Shown here piece after piece: positions 1 through 10,394 of a DNA stretch of 64,000 nt. Made by a program: the position numbers and the translations under genes. The notes under the pieces are model-generated. The model did not search any database. It was given only the letters and a program-made list of their open reading frames with translations, and had not been told where the DNA came from. Origin of the DNA: Henningerozyma blattae CBS 6284 (Eukaryota > Ascomycota > Saccharomycetes > Saccharomycetales > Saccharomycetaceae); NCBI RefSeq assembly GCF_000315915.1, contig NC_020187.1:372001-436000 (forward strand). Reading direction: 5' to 3'. Positions within the stretch are counted from its first letter, which is position 1, and every line of letters begins with the position of its first letter.

Positions 1-145
1 TGTTTTGACAGACAAATTAACAGAAAAGTGACTTTTATAAAATTAAAAAGAAATATTATATATATCTTGAAGGTATATAAGTAAATTTTAAATGAATGAA
101 CATTTTCTAAAGTTTCGAGTCCATTAGAATTACAATAAAAGTATT

Positions 146-832
146 TCAGAAGTTTTTTCGAAGGGCAGCTGGAGGGTGAATAAATATCAAATCAATAGCC
201 ATATAATTTAACGAAAATGTTGCTAAAAGCAGAAGTACAAATATATTAGTTGCTAAAATTAAGTATTTGTAAAATTCCAACCCTGATATATTTAAAAAGT
301 TCATCACCCATATACTGCCGCAACGAATAAACCCAAGGATAATTATAAAAAAAATTTCATGATACAAACTGGCTTTTCAATCGACCTTTTAGAAAATTGA
401 GGGCAATCAAATTTAGCACAACGAATTTCTTCTATGGATGGAACAGAATCTACTTTTTTCAGATATATGAAATATGAAAAAAGAACTAATATTTGTGTAA
501 TTGACTGAATGAAAAAAAATTCGACGATTATAATAGTGGGTAGCGGTTTTGTTTCAAGAATAGTCCAAACATATTCGAGTCCACTTAATACAATTGCCAT
601 TCCACAATCAATTACAGAAGATATGAGGCACCAAGGAATTCTTCTTTGCTCCAATACGATGGAATCATTCGCTCCAAAGTTAAATATTTTATATATTTTT
701 GATAAGAGTGACTATTATCCCAGGAATATCATTCGAGGGGCACTCATAAAACTCAGGATTCAAATAAAAACCTGTTTCATTGGGGTGAATTTTTTTTTCA
801 ATATCTTCCCTATCTTTGCCTTTGTATATCAT
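146..832 (-). pseudogene. Membrane-protein gene broken into three frames
   Basis: Reading leftwards from an ATG at 830-832, with an in-frame stop two codons upstream, the protein-like sequence continues through three frames to a stop at 146-148. The first frame runs to about 700 and the second covers about 700-350 (it includes PWCLISSVIDCGMAIVLSG). The third runs from about 350 to 146 and ends HPPAALRKNF. Both switches fall on homopolymers: a T5 run at 696-700 (one base too many) and an A8 run at 347-354 (one base too few). Fixing both would give roughly 228 residues with at least four hydrophobic, probably transmembrane, segments. I do not recognise the family. It could be a decaying pseudogene or an intact gene with sequencing errors. 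Confidence 0.5.
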
Positions 833-1517
833 GATTCAAAAATTACTAACTTCTTGTAATTTTTTTTTACCATACATAACATTTTCAAAGACTAATATAC
901 TCACTTCTTTTTTTTAGTTTAAATATTTGAAGAAACTCCGACTTTAGATGTTAGTCTACTTATTTGCTTTCGGTTATCCCTATAATCCTCCTACCATATT
1001 CCCTAAGAAAGTTAATTAAATATTTAATATTTTAAGGGTAAAAGAAAATTGAATATCCTAGGGTCTTCTTAATTATTTTAGAAATATTAAATGGACATGC
1101 TTCCCTAATACTCTTACAAGTCAATAGTTTAAACAAGTAAATATTTGTCCATATTTTAACCATCTATACGTTCAATTGGCCTGTATTTTTTTCAATCTAT
1201 ATAAAATTTTTTCGATTGCTGGCGTTGAATATAAGCCTCAGTTAAGACTCGAGCCTGGGAAACGATCTTTTTTATGACGTTTTCTCTCGGCAATTTGTTT
1301 TCCCCACAATGGGAAAAGCGAAAACAACTGGCAGATTCACATTGATGAAATATAAACGTAAATAGGAATTTTATCATTTTACTTTAATATTGCTTATTTT
1401 AGATTAATATTGTTTATGCAGGAAACGAGATAAGACAAGCTTTAAGGAATTAATTTTGATTGGTAACTACTACATATTCTTCAATAGAAGTTATAAAACA
1501 AGATCATTATTCCGACA
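833..1517. other. Intergenic, upstream of GEA2
   Basis: This is AT-rich spacer containing the GEA2 promoter side. A stretch at about 1225-1345 is noticeably more GC-rich than its surroundings and contains a 61-codon frame on the minus strand (1192-1377) that resembles nothing I know. No tRNA, snoRNA box set or splice signal was recognised. Confidence 0.5.
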
Positions 1518-4500
1518 ATGTATGATTCATTTGAAGTAGGTGCTGTAGACCCAGTTACAGTAATAATCAAAGAATGTATCACTTTATCTACTGCAATGCG
1601 AAAGGATCCTCGTAACGATTCACAATTAGGAGTTGCAGCTATTCTGGGGGGTGGCTCAGAGATATTTAGTAATGATGATGATTATTTGGCAAGTACTTTT
1701 AATAATTTATCAATAAATCATCACGATAGTCCCCTTTTGTCAAATTTCATTCAATTGAGATTAAAACTAAATAAACTTCAGACTCTAGATGGAATCGATT
1801 CATTAGCTATTTTAAAACCTTTTTTAAATGTTATTAGTGATAGTTCTGTTCCAGGCTATATTACGTCAATTGCCTTGGACTCTTTACAAAAGTTTTATTC
1901 ATTAGAAATAATTAATAATAATAGTACAAACCACATATTAGCTTATAGAGGTACTGTTAATGCATTGGCTCATTGCCGATTTGAAGGCTCATCTGCCATG
2001 TTTGATGATTCTGTTCTTTTAAAAGTTATTATTTTGCTTCACTCAATTGTTAATTCCCCTACAGGCGATTTATTATCCGATTCAATTCTTTACGAAGTAT
2101 TGCAAATTTTAATGTCTTTATCATTTAATAAGGAAAGAACCGACGTATTAAGAAAGGCAGCTGAAACTTCATTAATATCTATGACTTCCAGAATTTTTCG
2201 TAAATTGAATTCTATTAAGCCTGCTTTATCGAAACACAAATATATTAATGACGAAAGTTACATTACAAGTGACTTGAAAGATGATATAATTGGTAGCCGT
2301 TCAAGGGGATTGAAAAATTCTAAACCATTAAACCATCCTAATTCTCATGAATATGAAGAGCTGCCTACTAATACCAACAATGGACTGTCCAATGCAACAA
2401 TGAATACAAGCTCCGATAAAAATACTATCCAGGCTACATCCACCCATGATACCATGGAGCAAGACTCAGGCGATGATTCAGATATTGAAGGGAGAGATAC
2501 GCACGAGTCCAGCAAATCCAATCTTGCTAGCATCAATAGCTCACAACAAGATCTCCAAGAGGATGTTCTGGAAGAGAACTATGGATTACCTTTGATTAAC
2601 AAGTATATGAATCTTTTATTATCATTGATAGCACCAGAGAATCATACAAAACATACAAGCTCTACGAAGATTATCGCTTTAAAATTAATTGATGTCGCCG
2701 TACAAGTATCTGGAAAACGATTCCTTTTACATCCGAGACTTTTCAATTTAATATCCGATCCAATATTTAAAAGTGTATTATATATTATACAAACCTCATT
2801 CTACATGGACCTGTTACAGTCTACGTTACAACTATTTTCAACTCTAGTGGTTATTCTTGGTGATCAATTGCATAAACAAATTGAATTAACTTTAAATACA
2901 ATTTTTGAAATATTACTAGATGAGAAACCTGATATTTACAAAAACAAGAAAGCTAATAACAACTCTCGTAGTAGCATTAATCTTAATTCCGCACGAAAAT
3001 CTGTTTCAGAATTAGATCTACTTCACTCTAAAGAGAAATTTAGTAATACAAATAGAGCAAAAAGAACTCCTAAAATCAAAGAATTGTTCATTGAGCAGAT
3101 CTCAATTCTTTGGACAAGATCTAAATCATTTTTTACTCGAGCATTCATTAATTATGATTGCACACTTGACAGGTCAGATATTTCAATTAAATTTCTCCAT
3201 ATTCTAACCGAACTTGCATTACCTGAAAGTGCTATGATTACAAGCGAAAATGTTCCACCGATGTGTCTAGAAGGTCTAATCTCATTAATCGATGATATGT
3301 ATGCGAATTTAATCGATTTAGATAATGAGAAATTCAAGAAAATGAAAATAGATGAAGTGACTGATATTTTAAAACAACGCGAAAGAAAAAAGAAGTTTAT
3401 CGAATGCACTAGTGCTTTTAATGCCAAATGGAAGGTTGGAATATCTAAATTAATTGAAAATAAATTTATAGAAAGTGACAAAAATGAAGATATTTCGAGA
3501 TTTTTATTTGAAAATAATGAGCGATTAAATAAAAAGATGATTGGTTTAGTTCTATGTGATCCAAATAATACTGAATTATTAGAAAAATTTAATGATTTGT
3601 TCGATTTTAGAAGCCTAAGAGTAGATGAAGCTATTAGAGTTCTTCTAACCAAATTTAGATTACCAGGTGAATCACAACAAATTGAACGTATTATTGAAGC
3701 ATTTTCAAAAAAGTTTTCCAAAGATGTGGAATGTGTGACAACTGACGATGAATCCAATATTAGTGACAACCAATGTCTATCTCCTAATAAAAAACAAAAT
3801 TCAAAAAGGGAGAAGGTTGTCCCAGACCAAGACAGTGTCTTTGTTCTAAGTTATTCTATCATTATGTTGAACACCGATCTCCATAACCCTCAAGTTAAAG
3901 AGCATATGACGTTTGATGAGTACTCTAGCAATCTTAAAGGATGCTATAATGGTAATTCTGATTTTCCCGTTTGGTACCTGCAAAGAATATATAGTTCCAT
4001 TGAGGATAAGGAAATTGTTATGCCTGAGGAACACCATGGTAATGAAAAATGGTTTGAAGATGCCTGGAATAATTTAATCTCTTCCACCACTGTAATCACT
4101 GAGCTAAATAATGAAAGTACACGCATTGACTTAAACCGATTGAATAGATTTCAAATAGCATTATTTGATAAAGTAATTTTTGAAAATAATGGGAAGGCTA
4201 TTGTCGATACCTTAATAAAAATTTATGACATAGCTAGTGATGATCATATTTCAAGCCGTATGATCAGTACTCTAGATAAATGCTGCATTATTGCATCATT
4301 CTTCGGATATAATGATATATTTAATTATATCGTACAATATATTGCAGAATGCTCTGATATTGTAGATAGCAGAAACTCACAGCGCAATAGAAATTCATCC
4401 GAAAGTAAAAATGATGACAAACTCTCTAATAGAGAAAATAATGCAGTCCATCATAATAGTTACACTAATTATGAGCCAGTTAATACGCGTATACCAGTAA

Positions 4501-6062
4501 TGGAAATTAATGTTGAGAGCAATAATTCAATCATTGCGGTAAGCAGTACGAGCGTTAAGTTAGGGATGCGTTTTAAGAATCAATTGTGTCTTGTTATGTT
4601 ATTTCGAATATTATCGACTAATAAAATAGGGAATATATTATCAGATGATTCATGGACCAAAATTATTGATATAATTTTGACTCTATATGAAAATTTATTA
4701 TTGAAGGATGATAGAATAGGAATAATAGTTAAACCTGAATTAGTAGTTAACAAAGCTAAGGTCAATCGTGGTATTCTAAGTACTTTTGCTTCTTATCTAA
4801 AAGGTGACGAAGAACCAAATGACGAACAAATTGGATATAGTTTAAAAGGTATCGATTGCATTAATAAATGTTCAATACTTGACGCAACTACTAAGAATCG
4901 TACATATATTAATAAAGAAAACATCGAAAAGATATTAACTTGCATAGATGATTCATGGGAAGTCACTCACACCAATAAAAGGTATTTAGAAAGTGAAATA
5001 CTATATTTATTCCAGTTGGTAATTGATATGAATGACCATTTACAGAATCAAGAAGAATCATGTAACATATTAAAGAAGATAAAATTGTTTACAGATAAGA
5101 ATTCAGTGAGCGAGGAGTTTAAAAGAGAATGCAACTCATATACATTAAGATTATTGACCGGGGTAAATAACGATACTGCACTTGAAAGAGTGGGTGAAAT
5201 TATTATGGACATTAATACGAAGAATGAGATTTATACTGCAGAATATTTTAAATCTCGTAGTGGTGTTAGCTTCATCCAAGAAGGCCTATTAATGATCGAC
5301 TTTGACATTATTAATAATAACGAACTGTATTGGAAAATTTTACGTCAAATAGTTATTATTGGAACAGAGCATATGGATATGATTTACAAATTTTTATATA
5401 ATGTTCTAGAGACAAACTCTACTAAAATTTGCAGCAGTACAAATTTCATGAGCGTTCTTGGCATTATGGATGAAATTTCATCCATTGGTGCTATTGGTAG
5501 TCAATGGGAACAAACATATGCAAATTTAATTACCAGTGGTCATAAAGTCAACCAAGAAAACCCATATCAAGATAAAATAGATATTAGCAATCACTGCGTG
5601 GAACTAACATATAGTATTTTATTGAAGAATGTAACTATGAGCAAGAATGAAATCATTGGTATTATCCAAGCGTTAGCTCATCAGTGTTTAAATCCATGCA
5701 ATCAAATAAATAATAAAGCATTGATACTTCTTGAAAAGAGTATCAAAATTGAGATTGATCGGATGGAGATACAACAGGACGGCATGAAAATGATTGAACT
5801 AATTGACGGTGGGTTAATGCCATTATTAATGGAACAATACAATGAATACACGGTAAACATCTTGAATATCCTCAAGAATGTTTATCTATATTATCAAAAG
5901 CTGTCAGAAACATCCACTACTGATCAAGAAAATGTGTTCATAAAAGTAATGTCCATTTTTAACAAATTTACCGCTAAACCTCCTGCCGAGAAAGTTCTGC
6001 AAGAAATGTTGGAGGCTAAGAAAATGATTTCTGCCGAGAGAGTTCAACCCGAGTCAGGTTAA
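1518..6062 (+). CDS. GEA2: ARF guanine-nucleotide exchange factor, Gea1/Gea2 (GBF family)
   Basis: The gene encodes 1514 residues; the S. cerevisiae paralogs have about 1410-1460. It should activate ARF GTPases at the Golgi for COPI vesicle formation and intra-Golgi traffic. The N-terminus (VDPVTVIIKECITLSTAMRK, GGGSEIFSNDDDYLA) matches the Gea dimerisation region. The Sec7 domain lies roughly at residues 540-820 and has the glutamic finger in FRLPGESQ (Glu718) and the later motif IMLNTDLHNPQ (near 783). An acidic, Ser/Asn-rich linker fills about residues 255-350. The start is the first ATG. URA3 follows 197 bp downstream on the same strand, as in YEL022W-YEL021W, so GEA2 is the better symbol, although the two paralogs cannot be separated with certainty here. 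Confidence 0.95.
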   Translation: MYDSFEVGAVDPVTVIIKECITLSTAMRKDPRNDSQLGVAAILGGGSEIFSNDDDYLASTFNNLSINHHDSPLLSNFIQLRLKLNKLQTLDGIDSLAILKPFLNVISDSSVPGYITSIALDSLQKFYSLEIINNNSTNHILAYRGTVNALAHCRFEGSSAMFDDSVLLKVIILLHSIVNSPTGDLLSDSILYEVLQILMSLSFNKERTDVLRKAAETSLISMTSRIFRKLNSIKPALSKHKYINDESYITSDLKDDIIGSRSRGLKNSKPLNHPNSHEYEELPTNTNNGLSNATMNTSSDKNTIQATSTHDTMEQDSGDDSDIEGRDTHESSKSNLASINSSQQDLQEDVLEENYGLPLINKYMNLLLSLIAPENHTKHTSSTKIIALKLIDVAVQVSGKRFLLHPRLFNLISDPIFKSVLYIIQTSFYMDLLQSTLQLFSTLVVILGDQLHKQIELTLNTIFEILLDEKPDIYKNKKANNNSRSSINLNSARKSVSELDLLHSKEKFSNTNRAKRTPKIKELFIEQISILWTRSKSFFTRAFINYDCTLDRSDISIKFLHILTELALPESAMITSENVPPMCLEGLISLIDDMYANLIDLDNEKFKKMKIDEVTDILKQRERKKKFIECTSAFNAKWKVGISKLIENKFIESDKNEDISRFLFENNERLNKKMIGLVLCDPNNTELLEKFNDLFDFRSLRVDEAIRVLLTKFRLPGESQQIERIIEAFSKKFSKDVECVTTDDESNISDNQCLSPNKKQNSKREKVVPDQDSVFVLSYSIIMLNTDLHNPQVKEHMTFDEYSSNLKGCYNGNSDFPVWYLQRIYSSIEDKEIVMPEEHHGNEKWFEDAWNNLISSTTVITELNNESTRIDLNRLNRFQIALFDKVIFENNGKAIVDTLIKIYDIASDDHISSRMISTLDKCCIIASFFGYNDIFNYIVQYIAECSDIVDSRNSQRNRNSSESKNDDKLSNRENNAVHHNSYTNYEPVNTRIPVMEINVESNNSIIAVSSTSVKLGMRFKNQLCLVMLFRILSTNKIGNILSDDSWTKIIDIILTLYENLLLKDDRIGIIVKPELVVNKAKVNRGILSTFASYLKGDEEPNDEQIGYSLKGIDCINKCSILDATTKNRTYINKENIEKILTCIDDSWEVTHTNKRYLESEILYLFQLVIDMNDHLQNQEESCNILKKIKLFTDKNSVSEEFKRECNSYTLRLLTGVNNDTALERVGEIIMDINTKNEIYTAEYFKSRSGVSFIQEGLLMIDFDIINNNELYWKILRQIVIIGTEHMDMIYKFLYNVLETNSTKICSSTNFMSVLGIMDEISSIGAIGSQWEQTYANLITSGHKVNQENPYQDKIDISNHCVELTYSILLKNVTMSKNEIIGIIQALAHQCLNPCNQINNKALILLEKSIKIEIDRMEIQQDGMKMIELIDGGLMPLLMEQYNEYTVNILNILKNVYLYYQKLSETSTTDQENVFIKVMSIFNKFTAKPPAEKVLQEMLEAKKMISAERVQPESG

Positions 6063-6259
6063 AAAATTCTCATCTCTACCCGAATCCACCCATCATTATA
6101 GAAACTAAAGCATTTTTGTCAGATATATAAATACGTCTTAATTACATAATAGCATATAATCTTATTTATATTTCGACTTTTTTCACTTATTTACTTTGCA
6201 AGTAAATTGTCTATTTTGTTAGATTTATCCATAAAAAGACCAAAAATACAAACTATTGA

Positions 6260-7075
6260 ATGATGAGAGAAACATATGAGGCAAGAGCTGCTAAGAATTC
6301 TAATCCACTAGTTAGTGACATATTTAGAATCATTGCTGAAAAGAAAACTAATTTGTGTGTGTCATTAGATGTCACCACGACTACTAAACTTTTAAAATTG
6401 GCAGATGATTTAGGACCATATGTCTGCATCTTCAAGACCCATATTGACATTATTGATGATTTCAGTTATAAGAGTACCATAGAGCCACTCGTAGAATTAT
6501 CAAAGAAACACAACTTCTTAATTTTTGAAGATCGTAAATTTGCTGATATTGGATCTACTGTTCAACATCAATATGACTCTGGTATTTATAAAATCGTAAA
6601 CTGGGCCCATTTGGTTACAGTCCATGGTGTTCCAGGTTCGGGGATCTTATCTGGGTTAAATCTAGCTGCAGAACCAGTAGTACAAAAAATTGGTCAACAT
6701 CGTGGTGCTTTAATGCTAGCTCAATTAAGTAGCAAAGGTTCTTTGGCGTTTGGAGAATACACCCAAGGCTGTGTTCAAATGGCTAATGAAAGCAATTTTG
6801 TTGCTGGTTTTATTGCACAATCAAGAGAAGCTACAAAATTGAAATCTGAATCTGTAGCCTCTAGAGATTGGTTGATTTTAACACCTGGTGTTGCTATCGG
6901 AATAACTGGTGACGGCTTAGGCCAACAATATAAAACTCCAGAGATGGCTATGGAACGCGGCTCTGACGTTATTATTGTAGGAAGAGGTATTATTGGCGAT
7001 GATAAAGAGCCAATAAAAGAAGCTATCCGTTATAGAGAAGCTGCTTGGAATGCCTATTTGAAAGAAATTAAATAA
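6260..7075 (+). CDS. URA3: Orotidine-5'-phosphate decarboxylase
   Basis: The 271-residue enzyme converts OMP to UMP, the last step of de novo pyrimidine synthesis in the cytosol. The catalytic tetrad motif FEDRKFADIG is complete, with Asp91, Lys93 and Asp96 at the same numbers as in S. cerevisiae when the first of two tandem ATGs is used. Phosphate-binding TPGV and the C-terminal GRGI motif are present. In S. cerevisiae the gene responds to Ppr1 through a CGG-N6-CCG element; I see no such site in the 197 bp between GEA2 and this ATG, so regulation may differ. The gene sits downstream of GEA2 as in S. cerevisiae, but the pair is inverted relative to the rest of the block. Confidence 0.98.
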   Translation: MMRETYEARAAKNSNPLVSDIFRIIAEKKTNLCVSLDVTTTTKLLKLADDLGPYVCIFKTHIDIIDDFSYKSTIEPLVELSKKHNFLIFEDRKFADIGSTVQHQYDSGIYKIVNWAHLVTVHGVPGSGILSGLNLAAEPVVQKIGQHRGALMLAQLSSKGSLAFGEYTQGCVQMANESNFVAGFIAQSREATKLKSESVASRDWLILTPGVAIGITGDGLGQQYKTPEMAMERGSDVIIVGRGIIGDDKEPIKEAIRYREAAWNAYLKEIK

Positions 7076-8063
7076 ATATTTCAAATATGTTGATACTTTT
7101 GAACTTAAGTTTCGCTCTATATCCATTTAGATAGGACCAAGTATATAGATTTATTATTATTTGATTGTTATGTAATCATTTTCTCATATATTAAATTTGC
7201 ATTTATAGATTTTACGTTAATAATATTCGATACCATTATTTTTTTTCTCGTAACTGTGTAATTTTTATTGCTTTAGCGATAGGGTACACATATATCAAGT
7301 GAGATACTAATATAGCTATAAATAATTGAAAACCAAGTAATTATGTAAATGCTAAAACCTAAATAGAATAACAATAATACATATAAACTTAGAGCTTTTT
7401 ATAATATTATCTGGAGATACCACTCTATTATTATTACCTCATACTTTTGAAAATAAATTAATACTAGTTGTCATATCTCTATTAATGATAATTTACCAAA
7501 TAAATTAAAGTACTGATTAAGGCTGGTTAATAAGATCAAGTTTGTATTTATTTTTATTGTTCTACATTGAGTTCAATCTTATTTTGGATAATATCCCTGA
7601 TCAGGATCATAATAAAAATAATACGCTCCAGGTCATGAGCTAAGAAATCATGCAAGTTAATATGTACACCCTAACAGGTATTTCACCTATAAATTAAACA
7701 AATATGTGAAGTACATATACTCTAATTGTACATCATACTTTAACTAAAAGTTTAATAGATTTACTTCAGAGGGTTTTAAGGTTAAAATAAGATAAAGATC
7801 CTTTAAGTTAACAACTATTGTTTTAAATAGACTTTATTTTTACATTATGCTTACAAGCAGTAATAGGCGAATTATCGTGGTTAAATTCCCGCTTCTATTT
7901 TTTATTATTATATTTTTATTTCAGGCGCATTGTGTCACAAATTCTATTCAGAAAGCTTACTTTGAACTGAATATGTAAATATATATACACATCACTTTTA
8001 TATTTTAATCTTAAATAGGATTTAAATTATTTATTTAAATGAGTTTATTAAATTAAAAATAAT
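7076..8063. other. Gene-free spacer at an inversion breakpoint
   Basis: Nearly 1 kb of AT-rich DNA lies between URA3 and the DUF2235 gene with no open frame of note. In S. cerevisiae URA3 is followed by TIM9 and the RNase P RNA gene RPR1. I looked for both here and found no GC-rich RPR1-like segment and no TIM9-like peptide. By gene-order logic this spacer contains one end of the GEA2-URA3 inversion. Confidence 0.5.
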
Positions 8064-10130
8064 ATGTCATTCTCCCTGTTTTCTAGTTCTAACTCTGAAG
8101 AATCCAGTAATTCAGTTAAACTAACAAAACCGGTGAGCCAAATTGAGCTTAATAAAGGAAAAAATATAGTATTGTGTTTTGATGGAACAAAAGAAAATTT
8201 TGGCCCACAACCATTTACAAATGTACTAAAAATTTATCAAATATTAGAAAATAGTGCGGATCAAATTTGCTACTATCAGCCAGGAATAGGAACTGGAAAC
8301 AATTTTGATGCATTTGATGACATCAGAAGGAATTTTACTTTCTCCACTTTTAAAAATCTTTTTGATTCTATGTTTGCAACAGGGGTAAATCATCATATTA
8401 AAAAAGCTTATCGTTTTTTAATGAAATATTATCGTAAAGGAGATAAGATCTATATGATTGGATTTTCAAGGGGAGCATTTTTTGCTAGAGTATTAGCAGG
8501 AATGATTCAAAGAGTAGGCTTGCTACACGATGGTTTAGATGATTTAGTTGACATGGCCTGGGGAATTTATGAATTTTGGGAATATGCTGAACAACCCACT
8601 CACCAATCTTACACGACAACTTTAGTAGAAGAATTTAGAAAACTTTTTTCAAGAGATTATATCATAAAAATTCATTTCCAAGGGCTATTTGATTCTGTAA
8701 ATTCAGTGGGGATATTACGAGATAGATTGTTCCCATGCACACAACGAAGCTCCATTGTTGATCATGTTAGACATGCTGTTTCAATTGATGAAAGGAGGGG
8801 TAAATTTAAACAACAAAGTTTTACCCCAAACCCTTATTCACCAGCATTCTTTTCTTTGAAGTATAAAAGCTTTTTGTTGGATATCAAGCAGAAAAATTCT
8901 ATTAAAAAAAATGATTTAGAAGACAGTAGCCGCTCTAAAGGCTATTGTAACGGCATAGAAAATCCTTTGATATCACATACGTTGAAACAGAGGAAATTTA
9001 ATGTAAAAAATCAAAGAGTGGATAAGTGTTGTAGTGAGCAACAAAGTCTAGAAACGGCAGATTTAATTAAAAAGGTTGACAAATTTTTAGAATCCTCAAA
9101 TCCTAAAACACCCAGAAGTATTGAATGTTCTAATAGAGGAGTTCAAGGGGAATTTAATCATAATCAGAGAGAAGAAAATAACATTACACCTCAATCCTTT
9201 CTTACATCTGACCTAGTGGAAAAATGGTTTCCAGGAGACCATTCAGATATAGGTGGCAGCTGGCCTGATGATTGTTTTACGCATCAAAATATTGCCAATG
9301 TATCCCTTCGTTGGATGTTAGCAGAATCTCTGAAACACGGACTAATCTTTAAGAAAGGCTCTTTAAAAGAATTTGATCAGCTGCACCCTCTTATTCCTTC
9401 ATTTAACTCACGAAGGCATGATGCTTTAAATTTTCAGGGGGTTAAGCAAGATATACAATTAAATCTAGAAACGCAGCGATCAATACCTTGGAGACTCTCG
9501 ATTGCAACCTTTAAGAGATTGAGCACAAAATTCAATACAACCGAATTAATTAAGAAAAATAAAAGAACCATAAAACAAAAGTTCAAAAATGCATGCCAAC
9601 CCTTAAATAAGTTTCAAATATTTTTTTGGTGGATATTAGAGTGGATTCCCATAGGATTAAGAGTAGAAAATGTCCAAGGTAAATGGTGCACCACATATGT
9701 ACCAAATTTAGGGAGAAATAGATATATGCCAATATATGCGGATTTACATTGGTCGGTATTTTGGAGGATAAAGTTTGATAAAGAATACAAACCAAAAAAT
9801 CTCCCAAAATATGCAAGAGATTTAATCGAAGAGTTTGAAGGAGTGAAACTACAAGAGCAGTTGATACAAATTGAGACGCCAATCGTCTCTGGCTATAAAA
9901 GTTTTCCAAGGGAACAATTAAATAGAACAAGCAGTTTAGAAAGCTTAGGTAGTTCTACATCTGAACCTGGGTCCGCTTATTCATTTCTTCTCTCTAGAAT
10001 GATGTATGAAGGAATGACAGATATTCTATATTTTGAAACTAGGAAGCACTTACAATATTGGGAAGATACAAAATGGAGATTTATCCCCGATGAGCTGTCA
10101 GAGATTTTGTCCAAGAGGCCAGATATTTAA
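8064..10130 (+). CDS. DUF2235 alpha/beta-hydrolase-like protein (YEL023C-like)
   Basis: The product has 688 residues, close to the 682 of S. cerevisiae YEL023C, an uncharacterised protein that neighbours GEA2 there. It has the DUF2235 hallmarks: NIVLCFDGTKENFG near residues 34-47, a nucleophile-elbow GFSRG near residue 132, and WFPGDHSDIGGSWPD near 388-402, which carries the probable catalytic His and Asp. The same fold occurs in bacterial type VI lipase effectors of the Tle1 group. A lipase or esterase activity is therefore plausible but not established for the yeast protein. A poorly conserved, charged insert (about residues 285-385) separates the GFSRG and HSD motifs. No signal peptide is seen. 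HUL4 converges on it 265 bp away. Confidence 0.88.
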   Translation: MSFSLFSSSNSEESSNSVKLTKPVSQIELNKGKNIVLCFDGTKENFGPQPFTNVLKIYQILENSADQICYYQPGIGTGNNFDAFDDIRRNFTFSTFKNLFDSMFATGVNHHIKKAYRFLMKYYRKGDKIYMIGFSRGAFFARVLAGMIQRVGLLHDGLDDLVDMAWGIYEFWEYAEQPTHQSYTTTLVEEFRKLFSRDYIIKIHFQGLFDSVNSVGILRDRLFPCTQRSSIVDHVRHAVSIDERRGKFKQQSFTPNPYSPAFFSLKYKSFLLDIKQKNSIKKNDLEDSSRSKGYCNGIENPLISHTLKQRKFNVKNQRVDKCCSEQQSLETADLIKKVDKFLESSNPKTPRSIECSNRGVQGEFNHNQREENNITPQSFLTSDLVEKWFPGDHSDIGGSWPDDCFTHQNIANVSLRWMLAESLKHGLIFKKGSLKEFDQLHPLIPSFNSRRHDALNFQGVKQDIQLNLETQRSIPWRLSIATFKRLSTKFNTTELIKKNKRTIKQKFKNACQPLNKFQIFFWWILEWIPIGLRVENVQGKWCTTYVPNLGRNRYMPIYADLHWSVFWRIKFDKEYKPKNLPKYARDLIEEFEGVKLQEQLIQIETPIVSGYKSFPREQLNRTSSLESLGSSTSEPGSAYSFLLSRMMYEGMTDILYFETRKHLQYWEDTKWRFIPDELSEILSKRPDI

Positions 10131-10394
10131 AAACTTTATTCATACTTTCTACAAAGCATATATACATACAAAAACTTTATTACCTATTCAATCTCTATAA
10201 ATTAATACTGTATTATAATTATAAATTGAATATTAAAAATAAGTATAATTGTCCTATATAATATACTAAAACAATGTTCAGTAGATAAAATAATAAATAA
10301 ACAAATAATATTTCTTTCAAAAAGATTACCAAGCATAATATAAGTTAAAAACATTAAGCAATGCAGCGACTGGAATAATAATATATTAAACACT

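Noticed and set aside
1192..1377. 61-codon frame on the minus strand
   Set aside because: It is short, with no recognised family and no supporting context. Kept only as part of the GC-richer island observation.
3152..3769. 205-codon frame antisense to the GEA2 Sec7 region
   Set aside because: It overlaps the conserved Sec7 domain on the opposite strand and resembles nothing known.
6063..6259. Ppr1 binding site upstream of URA3
   Set aside because: No CGG-N6-CCG motif occurs in the interval.
7076..8063. TIM9 and RPR1 expected beside URA3
   Set aside because: Neither a TIM9-like peptide nor a GC-rich RNase P RNA sequence is present; both must lie elsewhere.
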